Shown one piece after another: positions 15,896 to 22,474 of a DNA stretch of 24,882 nucleotides. The stretch lies in NCBI GenBank assembly GCA_934402155.1, contig CAKRTP010000016.1, positions 1-24,882 on the forward strand, given 5' to 3'. The notes under the pieces are model-generated. The model had not been told where the DNA came from. It did no database searches and saw only the letters and a list, made by a program, of their open reading frames with translations. Position 1 is the stretch's first letter; the number at the start of each line of letters is the position of its first letter. A program made the translations under genes and the position numbers. This stretch comes from an uncultured Blautia sp. (GTDB lineage Bacteria > Bacillota > Clostridia > Lachnospirales > Lachnospiraceae).

Positions 15896-15944
15896 AGATA
15901 CCCTCCTCAATATGTATATATTTACAAATATTTATGCGAAATAT

Positions 15945-15973
15945 ATTCTATCATTATTTATTGCAAAAGGCAA
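15945..15973 (-). promoter_or_regulatory. Candidate sigma-A promoter for the membrane protein gene
   Basis: On the minus strand TTGCCT (15973-15968), a 17-base spacer and TAGAAT (15950-15945) lie about 50 bases upstream of the start. The match is reasonable and the spacing ideal. Confidence 0.45.
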
Positions 15974-16012
15974 ACAAATTCACGAAAATTCCGCAAAGAA
16001 AAGGAAAAACGG

Positions 16013-16041
16013 TGGAAATTACACAGGCAAATAGGTATAAT
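16013..16041 (+). promoter_or_regulatory. Candidate sigma-A promoter for the deacetylase-like operon
   Basis: TGGAAA (16013-16018), a 17-base spacer and a perfect TATAAT (16036-16041) lie about 90 bases upstream of the first deacetylase-like gene. They would drive the transcript of the two paralogues and the FKBP lipoprotein gene. Confidence 0.5.
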
Positions 16042-16129
16042 AAAAGAAATAAAACCGAGAGATTCCAGGATAGCAGAAAGAATCCCGGGTATACTAGGGA
16101 TTACAGAACGAAAGAGCCAAGGAGTTAGT

Positions 16130-17662
16130 ATGGATAATGATAAAAAGAGAAGCCGACGTCAATCTGAGAACAGACCGGCTGGATCTTCCAGAAGGGAAAA
16201 TATGACAGAGGAAGAAAGGATGCGGGAACGCAGACGCAGACGGCGAATATTACAGAGAAAGCGGGAACGGCGAAGAAAATTAATCTTAAGCATAGTAGCC
16301 GTCGCCGCCATGTTTGCAGTGATTCTGGCAGTAAGAGGAGTTTCAGGCCTGATCAGGGGATCAAGGACTTCTAACGGATCAGCGTCAAAGGAAACAGTAT
16401 CGAATGCTTCTTCAAATTCAAATGGAGACAAGCAGACAGAGGGTAGTGAAGCGACTGAGGAAACTGCTGTATCCGGGAAAGATGCCTTAACAACAGCAGA
16501 ATTTAAAGCAAAACAGTATGATTACGATGGTGCGATCGAGATTCTTAAGAAGGATGCATCATACAGTGAAAACCAAGATATGCAGAATGCAGTGAAGAAA
16601 TATGAGAACGCAAAGGCATCCTGTAAATCCTGGCCGTTAGAAGAGGTAACTCATGTTTTCTATCATATTTTGATTAAAGACCCAAGTAAAGCATTTGATG
16701 GTGACTATAAGGAAGCGGATTACAATCAGGTAATGACAACGATAGACGAATTCAACAAGATCACGCAGACGATGTATGACAAGGGATATGTCATGGTCAG
16801 TATCAAAGATATGGCAAAAGTAAATGAAGATGGAACGATGTCACCAGGTGAGATCCTTCTGCCGGAAGGAAAGATTCCTTTTGTACTTTCACAGGATGAT
16901 GTCTGTTATTATCATTATATGGATGGAGATGGATTTGCATCCAAACTGGTCGTAGATAATGACGGCAAGATCCGAAACGAATATATTGAAGACGATGGAA
17001 GTGTATCTGTTGGTGATTATGATATGGTTCCATTGATTGATCGTTTTGTAGAAGAACATCCTGATTTCTCCTACAGAGGAGCCAGGGGAATTCTGGCATT
17101 GACAGGATATAATGGAATTCTTGGATATCGAACCGATATCAGTTATGAAACCCGTCCGGCAGATCTGGATGATAATAAGGTGGAATGGCTGGATGCACAC
17201 CCGGATTTCAGTCTGGATAAAGAGCGGGAAGAAGCCAAGAAGGTGGCCGATGCCATGAAGGCGGAGGGATGGGAATTTGCCAGTCATACGTGGGGACATC
17301 AGAATATTGCTCAGATATCACTGGAACAGCTTCAGGCAGATACACAGAGATTTAAGGATAATGTAGATCCTCTGATCGGAGGAACTGATACTATTATTTT
17401 TGCATTTGGTACAGATCTGACGGTCCAGGATGATTATTCCGGTGATAAATTTGAATATCTCAAGAGTGTTGGATATAATTATTACTGTAATGTAGATTCC
17501 AGTAAGTATTTTGTACAGATTCGAGATCGATATTTCCGTCAGGGAAGACGTAATCTGGATGGATATCGTATGTATTATAATCCGGATCTTCTGGAAGATC
17601 TTTTTAATGCAAAAGACGTTTTTGATCCGAGCAGACCAACTCCGGTTCCGCCAATGAGTTAA
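16130..17662 (+). CDS. Atypical polysaccharide deacetylase-like membrane protein, paralogue 1
   Basis: The 510-residue protein has a highly basic cytoplasmic N-terminus (ERRRRRRILQRKRERRR near 34-49), a membrane anchor (about 51-69), a Ser/Thr/Asn-rich linker, a TPR-like stretch (about 123-165) and a C-terminal domain resembling NodB-type deacetylases. The usual TFDDG is replaced by LSQDDVCYY (Asp256, Asp257), while the metal motif HxxxH is kept as SHTWGH (His386, His390), followed by FAFGTD. It probably acts on a cell-envelope glycan outside the membrane, but activity is not proven given the changed first motif. The start is fixed by AAGGAG 5 bases before ATG 16130; an open extension to 15797 overlaps the divergent gene. 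It is followed by a close paralogue after 26 bases. Confidence 0.82.
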   Translation: MDNDKKRSRRQSENRPAGSSRRENMTEEERMRERRRRRRILQRKRERRRKLILSIVAVAAMFAVILAVRGVSGLIRGSRTSNGSASKETVSNASSNSNGDKQTEGSEATEETAVSGKDALTTAEFKAKQYDYDGAIEILKKDASYSENQDMQNAVKKYENAKASCKSWPLEEVTHVFYHILIKDPSKAFDGDYKEADYNQVMTTIDEFNKITQTMYDKGYVMVSIKDMAKVNEDGTMSPGEILLPEGKIPFVLSQDDVCYYHYMDGDGFASKLVVDNDGKIRNEYIEDDGSVSVGDYDMVPLIDRFVEEHPDFSYRGARGILALTGYNGILGYRTDISYETRPADLDDNKVEWLDAHPDFSLDKEREEAKKVADAMKAEGWEFASHTWGHQNIAQISLEQLQADTQRFKDNVDPLIGGTDTIIFAFGTDLTVQDDYSGDKFEYLKSVGYNYYCNVDSSKYFVQIRDRYFRQGRRNLDGYRMYYNPDLLEDLFNAKDVFDPSRPTPVPPMS

Positions 17663-17688
17663 CAAATAAGAAAGAAGGAGTTACAATT

Positions 17689-19056
17689 ATGAAGCAAAGA
17701 GCTGTGATACTTATATGTATTTTGTCAGCTTCTGTACTTCTGAGCGGCAGCCATATTCTGCCGCTTTTGAAACCTGTAACAGAAAAACAAACATCAACAA
17801 TAGAAACTTATCAGACAGCTTCACAGGATAAAGTCGATACTGACAGCAGCGAATCTGAATCCGGCAAGACACAGTCAGTTCTTGATCAGGCAGCGATCAT
17901 GTATCAGCAGTATAATTATGATGAAGCGATCAAATTGCTGAAAAATCAGGATGATTTTACAAAAAACAAAGACTATATGGATCTTGCAGCCAAGTGCCAG
18001 ATTGCGAAGAAATCACTGGTCGAATATCCCCTGGAGAAGATCACACATGTGTTTTTTCACACTCTGATCAAGGATACAAGTAAGGCTTTTGACGGAGATT
18101 CGAAATCAGGTGGATATAATCAGGTAATGACAACGATCAGTGAGTTTAACAAGATCATACAGACTCTTTATGATAAGGGATACGTTCTTGTAAGTCCACA
18201 TGATATGGCAACTGTAAATAAAGACGGTACAATGAGTCGTGGTAAGATTATGGTTCCGGAGGGCAAAATTCCATTTGTGCTTTCTCAGGATGATGTAAGT
18301 TATTACCACTATATGGATGGAGATGGCTATGCGTCCAGGCTTGTTCTTGATGAAAACGGAGATGTTAAAACAGAATATATCGAAGACGATGGAAGTGTAT
18401 CCGTAGGTGATTACGACATGGTGCCTCTTCTGGATACCTTTATCAAAGAGCATCCTGATTTTTCCTATCATGGACGTAAGGGTATTCTTGCGATGACGGG
18501 ATATGATGGAGTTCTTGGATATCGAACGGATATTGCCTATAAAGACAAGGATAATCTTCAGGATGATCAGAAAGCGTTTTTGGATAATCATCCGGATTTT
18601 GATTATGCTCAGGATGTCAAAGATGCAAAGAAGGTTGCTGATGCTATGAAAGCAGAGGGATGGGAATTTGCCAGCCATACCTGGGGACATAGGAATGCAA
18701 CAACTTCCACTGCAGAAGAATTAGAGGCAGATGACAAGAAATGGAAGGCTTACGTTGCACCGATTCTTGGTGATACGGATATGGTTATCTTTGCATTTGG
18801 TGCAGATATTGGTGACTGGGAGGGCTATTCTTCTGATAATTCGAAGTTCCAGTATTACAAGAGTGCGGGATATAATTACTTCTGCAATGTGGATTCCAGT
18901 CAGTATTTTGTGCAGATCACAGATCAGTATTTCCGTCAGGGAAGACGAAATCTGGATGGATATCGTATGTATTATAATCCGGAGATGGTCAGTGATCTGT
19001 TTGATGTTTCAGAAGTATGGGATTCTTCCAGACCGACACCTGTTCCGGAGATGTAA
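17689..19056 (+). CDS. Atypical polysaccharide deacetylase-like secreted protein, paralogue 2
   Basis: This 455-residue tandem paralogue of the preceding gene shares long blocks such as EGKIPFVLSQDDV, YIEDDGSVSVGDYDMVPL, VADAMKAEGWEFASHTWGH and YFRQGRRNLDGYRMYYNP. It lacks the basic cytoplasmic extension; instead a hydrophobic N-terminus (about residues 5-20) is a signal peptide or anchor with no lipobox. A Ser/Thr-rich linker and a TPR-like stretch (about 67-108) precede the catalytic-like domain. The metal-site residues are Asp201, Asp202, His330 and His334. AAGGAG precedes the ATG. Both paralogues end in a Pro-rich tail (SRPTPVP). The two DNA sequences differ throughout, so the duplication is not recent. 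An envelope glycan substrate is inferred. Confidence 0.82.
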   Translation: MKQRAVILICILSASVLLSGSHILPLLKPVTEKQTSTIETYQTASQDKVDTDSSESESGKTQSVLDQAAIMYQQYNYDEAIKLLKNQDDFTKNKDYMDLAAKCQIAKKSLVEYPLEKITHVFFHTLIKDTSKAFDGDSKSGGYNQVMTTISEFNKIIQTLYDKGYVLVSPHDMATVNKDGTMSRGKIMVPEGKIPFVLSQDDVSYYHYMDGDGYASRLVLDENGDVKTEYIEDDGSVSVGDYDMVPLLDTFIKEHPDFSYHGRKGILAMTGYDGVLGYRTDIAYKDKDNLQDDQKAFLDNHPDFDYAQDVKDAKKVADAMKAEGWEFASHTWGHRNATTSTAEELEADDKKWKAYVAPILGDTDMVIFAFGADIGDWEGYSSDNSKFQYYKSAGYNYFCNVDSSQYFVQITDQYFRQGRRNLDGYRMYYNPEMVSDLFDVSEVWDSSRPTPVPEM

Positions 19057-19098
19057 CATATAGTATATGGTTTCAGATAGAAATGAGAGGAGATTTTC

Positions 19099-20394
19099 AT
19101 GAAGAAAAAAGTAATAGCTGCAATATTAGCCTCATGCATGGCAGTATCTCTTACGGCATGTGGGAGTTCAGATTCTTCCAAAAAAGAAACAGCTGTGACG
19201 GAAACAGACGCTGAGGAATCTGCGACAGAAAAAACAGATACTGAAAATGCAAAAGAAACAAGGATCGTATCTGTAAAAGATGTTTCCGACTATGTTACTA
19301 TCGGAGAATATAAAGGATTTGTTCTGGATCGCTATACACAGGCAGTCACAGATGATGCGGTAGAAGCAGAAATCGCCTATGAGCTGCAGGATAAGGGGAC
19401 AGAAGTAAAAAATGGCACTGTCGAAAACGGAGATATGGTAACTGTTAACTATACAGGTACCGTAGATGGCAAAGAATTTGACGGTGGAGTTGCAGAAGAC
19501 TATGATCTGATCGTCGGTGAGGGAAGTGTTGGAATCGATGGATTTGAGGAAGGTCTTATCGGAATGAAAAAGGGTGAGACAAAAGAATTAGATCTTACGC
19601 TGCCAGAAGGATACAGTGAGGATGACTCGCTTTCCGGAAAGGAAGCTGTTTTTAAGGTGACTGTTCAGAAGTTTACAAGAACTTCTGAGCTGACAGATGA
19701 ATGGGTCAGTGCCAACACGGATTACAAGACAGTTGATGAATACAAAAAATCAGTAAGAGAAGAACTGGAAAAACAGGCTGATATGGCAGCCGATAATCAG
19801 TTATATGCTGAGGCATGGGCTGAGGTCATTGACGCGTCTGAAATCAAGAAATATCCGGAAGAGGATGTCAAAAAAGCAGAAGAAAATTACAAAGCACTTA
19901 ATGAGCAGACCGCCAGAGAGAGTGGGATGGAACTGAGTGATCTTCTGGAAGCATGGGGGCTGACAGAGGACGAATTTAATGAAGAATGTAAATCATATGC
20001 AGAGTCCAAAGTTGAACAGAACCTGATCGTTCAGGGAATCATCGACACCGAAGGTCTGAGTCTTAATGATGAAGAAGCTGAAGCATTGAAGAAAAATCTG
20101 CTTCTGGATTATGGTGCAACAAGTCTTGATGAACTTATAGAGATATATGGTGAGGATGAAGTAAATGAATCACTTGCACTTCTCCGAGTAGAAAAATTTA
20201 TTGTTGAACAGTCAACTGTAAATGAAAAAACAGGAAGTCCGGAAGATTCCATTGAAAACGAAGATGCCTATGCAGATGCAGGAGCTACAGAATTTGAACT
20301 GACAGAGGATGACGGAAGTGATGCGGAAGAGCAGGAGGACACAGAAGAAAACATGTCAGATGAAGAAATTGAAGACGATGTAGCAGAGGAATGA
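19099..20394 (+). CDS. FKBP/trigger-factor-like peptidyl-prolyl isomerase lipoprotein
   Basis: The 431-residue lipoprotein has signal MKKKVIAAILASCMAVSLTA and lipidated Cys21 (LTAC). After an acidic Ser/Thr/Glu linker (22-55) it has an FKBP-type isomerase domain (about 106-192, with VTVNYTGTVDGKEFDGG and GFEEGLIGMKKGE) and a helical region resembling the trigger factor C-terminal chaperone domain (about 200-375). The tail (380-431) is strongly acidic. It lacks the ribosome-binding N-terminal domain of cytoplasmic trigger factor, so it is probably an extracytoplasmic foldase, comparable in role to PrsA. It starts 42 bases after the second deacetylase-like gene and is probably in the same operon, suggesting help in folding exported envelope proteins. 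Confidence 0.9.
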   Translation: MKKKVIAAILASCMAVSLTACGSSDSSKKETAVTETDAEESATEKTDTENAKETRIVSVKDVSDYVTIGEYKGFVLDRYTQAVTDDAVEAEIAYELQDKGTEVKNGTVENGDMVTVNYTGTVDGKEFDGGVAEDYDLIVGEGSVGIDGFEEGLIGMKKGETKELDLTLPEGYSEDDSLSGKEAVFKVTVQKFTRTSELTDEWVSANTDYKTVDEYKKSVREELEKQADMAADNQLYAEAWAEVIDASEIKKYPEEDVKKAEENYKALNEQTARESGMELSDLLEAWGLTEDEFNEECKSYAESKVEQNLIVQGIIDTEGLSLNDEEAEALKKNLLLDYGATSLDELIEIYGEDEVNESLALLRVEKFIVEQSTVNEKTGSPEDSIENEDAYADAGATEFELTEDDGSDAEEQEDTEENMSDEEIEDDVAEE

Positions 20395-20451
20395 TTTTTT
20401 CACAATCAACTGATAAAACTGATACATTCTGCCTGTAATAGAATAAAAAAA

Positions 20452-20478
20452 GTTACTGTGAACGGAGTGAACAGTGAC
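20452..20478. repeat. 27-base palindromic repeat, copy 1
   Basis: The arms GTTACTGT and ACAGTGAC pair fully (one U-G) around an 11-base core GAACGGAGTGA. A second copy lies at 22234-22260. An A-run precedes it, so on the minus strand it looks like a terminator. It lies 57 bases after the FKBP lipoprotein gene in a 310-base intergenic region that otherwise holds only a candidate promoter. It is probably a dispersed REP-like element. Confidence 0.7.
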
Positions 20479-20518
20479 CATTAACGGATAGTTTTAAGAC
20501 ATAATTCAGGAAAGACAA

Positions 20519-20547
20519 TTGTATTTCCATGATAAATGAGTTATGAT
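20519..20547 (+). promoter_or_regulatory. Candidate promoter for the canonical deacetylase gene
   Basis: TTGTAT (20519-20524), 17 bases and TATGAT (20542-20547) form a moderate sigma-A match, giving a leader of about 150 bases. I see nothing else convincing in this intergenic stretch besides the palindromic repeat. Confidence 0.35.
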
Positions 20548-20704
20548 AATACAGACAATATGCTACTGATGATAAAATCAGTAATTCAGACAACTGTTCA
20601 GCAGCCGGTCTCTTCCGAGATGATTTGGGATGCATGTTAATTCGTAACTGTAAGGATGCTGGACAGTTATAATTTCAGATATAAAATACAGCAGGTGGAA
20701 ATTA

Positions 20705-22165
20705 ATGGATAAAAAAGTATTGCGTGAACGGGTGCGCAAAAAGCAGCAGCAGATAAGACGACGCAAGATGATGAAAATGGGTGCATGCGTTATTGCAGTG
20801 ATTCTTGTGATTGTTTTTATCATACGAGGAATTTTCATTCCCGTTGTTAATCGTCTCAGCGGAAGAGAGGTTGAAAAACCAGCACAGGTTCAGGCAGAGA
20901 CAGATCAAAAAACAGAAAATTCAGGAAATGAAACAGATGCGGCGGGGACAACAACTGTCACAACAACAGTAAATACAGCCGCAAGATATCCACTTAAGAA
21001 CGATCTGGCAAAGGCATCTCAGATGTCTATCGGATGGAATGAGAATGCAAACGGCAAATGGTATCAGAATGCAGATGGAACTTATTATGCCGGCGGTATG
21101 CAGGAGATAGATGGTTCCAAGTACTATTTTGACGAAAATGGTTATATTCAGACAGGCTGGGTAAGCGTTGGTTTTGATGATTATTATTTTAATGATGATG
21201 GTACATATGATCCGAATACACATAAACCGAGAATTGCACTTACCTTCGATGATGGACCGGGAGAATATACAGATGAACTTCTGGATTGCCTCGAACAGAA
21301 TAATGCACATGCTACGTTCTTTATGTTAGGACAGAATGTAGGATCCTGGCAGTCGACAGTACAGAGAATGGTAGATATAGGATGTGAGATTGGAAACCAC
21401 ACTTGGGATCATCCGAGCCAGACACTGTTAAATATGTCAATGGATGATGTTCTGGCAGAATTCCAGAAGACGGATGATGCCTTGAAGGAAGCCTGTGGAC
21501 AGATTTCCACAGTAGCCCGGGCACCATATGGAGCCGCAAATCAGGATATTTTTGATGCGGTACAGAAGCCATTCTTTATGTGGTCACTTGATACAGAGGA
21601 CTGGAAGCTGATGGATGCGACAGCAGATTATAACGCGGTTATGAATGGAGATCTGACAGATGGAACGATCATTCTGATGCATGATATTCATGAGCCTTCT
21701 GTTCAGGCAGCATTAAAACTGATTCCGGATCTTACTGCTCAGGGATATAAACTGATGACAGTCAGTGAGCTTGCAGCGGCCAAGAATGTAACTTTACAGA
21801 ATGCGAGCTATTCACAGTTCTGGGACAGTCAGCTTCAGGCAGGAACAATTCCAGGATATAATGGAAATTCAGATTCTGCATCTGCAGACGGAGACAGTGA
21901 TGTTTCTGATGGATCTGACAGTTCTTCTGACAGCACAGATGTCAGTGATGGAAGTTCTTCTGATAGTAGTGATGATGGTTCAGCGGATAACAGTTCAGGA
22001 GATGAAGATTACGAAAGTGATGATTCAGGATCTGACGATTCAGGATATGATGATTCGTCAGGATATGATGATTCATCAGGATCTGACGATTCATCCGGAG
22101 AGGATGATTCAGGCGGTTATTATGATGAAGACTCCAGTGGAGATGATTCATACGATACATACTGA
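20705..22165 (+). CDS. Membrane-anchored polysaccharide deacetylase with wall-binding repeats and Ser/Asp tail
   Basis: This is a 486-residue NodB-family deacetylase, probably removing acetyl groups from peptidoglycan N-acetylglucosamine or another envelope glycan outside the membrane. A basic N-terminus precedes an anchor (about residues 25-44). A Thr/Glu-rich linker and choline-binding-like repeats follow (about 111-165: GKWYQNADGTYY, KYYFDENGYIQTGWV). The catalytic domain (about 174-360) has all five motifs: TFDDGP (Asp182, Asp183), NHTWDH (His232, His236), RAPYGA (272-277), DTEDW and LMHDIH (His326). Residues 388-486 are a low-complexity tail of Ser, Asp, Gly and Tyr. It probably has its own promoter and a strong terminator. 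The canonical motifs contrast with the two atypical paralogues upstream. Confidence 0.93.
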   Translation: MDKKVLRERVRKKQQQIRRRKMMKMGACVIAVILVIVFIIRGIFIPVVNRLSGREVEKPAQVQAETDQKTENSGNETDAAGTTTVTTTVNTAARYPLKNDLAKASQMSIGWNENANGKWYQNADGTYYAGGMQEIDGSKYYFDENGYIQTGWVSVGFDDYYFNDDGTYDPNTHKPRIALTFDDGPGEYTDELLDCLEQNNAHATFFMLGQNVGSWQSTVQRMVDIGCEIGNHTWDHPSQTLLNMSMDDVLAEFQKTDDALKEACGQISTVARAPYGAANQDIFDAVQKPFFMWSLDTEDWKLMDATADYNAVMNGDLTDGTIILMHDIHEPSVQAALKLIPDLTAQGYKLMTVSELAAAKNVTLQNASYSQFWDSQLQAGTIPGYNGNSDSASADGDSDVSDGSDSSSDSTDVSDGSSSDSSDDGSADNSSGDEDYESDDSGSDDSGYDDSSGYDDSSGSDDSSGEDDSGGYYDEDSSGDDSYDTY

Positions 22166-22178
22166 ATAATGAATACAG

Positions 22179-22219
22179 ATGAGGACAAGACAAAGAAGAA
22201 TGTTTTGTCCTCATTTTTT
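22179..22219 (+). terminator. Intrinsic terminator after the deacetylase gene
   Basis: A 13-bp stem (ATGAGGACAAGAC pairing with GTTTTGTCCTCAT, one G-U) with a 10-base A-rich loop is followed directly by a T-run. Confidence 0.9.
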
Positions 22220-22233
22220 GTTCGGGTGGCGTA

Positions 22234-22260
22234 GTTACTGTGAACGGAGTGAACAGTAAT
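22234..22260. repeat. 27-base palindromic repeat, copy 2
   Basis: It is identical to the copy at 20452-20478 at 25 of 27 positions and in the same orientation. The two differences (GTGAC versus GTAAT at the 3' arm) keep the arm paired with GTTACTGT by exchanging G-U and Watson-Crick pairs. It lies just after the deacetylase terminator, so the two copies bracket that gene. Confidence 0.7.
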
Positions 22261-22289
22261 CGGATGACAAAAACTTGTGGTACTTTTAA

Positions 22290-22318
22290 TTGACGTATTC
22301 AGACTACATTGGTATAAT
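22290..22318 (+). promoter_or_regulatory. Strong sigma-A promoter for glgB
   Basis: TTGACG (22290-22295), an exact 17-base spacer and TATAAT (22313-22318) with an extended -10 TGG form the best promoter in the window. Transcription would start near 22325, leaving a leader of about 150 bases before glgB. Confidence 0.85.
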
Positions 22319-22331
22319 ATGACTATAAATG

Positions 22332-22434
22332 GGCTGCAATAAGAGTGATAAAATGTGCAGATTACCGATGATATGTACAAATACCAAGGCAGCCAGTATT
22401 GATCCGGTAAGTCAGCAATGCTAAAGAAACTGAC
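22332..22434 (+). promoter_or_regulatory. Potentially structured glgB leader
   Basis: GGCTGC (22332-22337) can pair with GCAGCC (22389-22394), TTACCG (22362-22367) with CGGTAA (22405-22410), and GTCAG (22411-22415) with CTGAC (22430-22434). The first two cross, so they would form a pseudoknot or exclude each other. The leader is long for a housekeeping gene. I do not recognise a known riboswitch. Six-base pairings can arise by chance. Confidence 0.25.
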
Positions 22435-22474
22435 AGTGGATTAAAAGACTATATTTTAAGGGAGGAATTTCTGG

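Noticed and set aside
15797..16129. N-terminal extension of the first deacetylase-like ORF
   Set aside because: It overlaps the divergent membrane protein gene and both promoters, and the only good ribosome binding site is before ATG 16130.
22000..22150. Short near-repeats that might suggest a CRISPR array or minisatellite
   Set aside because: They are in frame and encode the Ser/Asp tail of the deacetylase; there are no uniform repeats with unique spacers.
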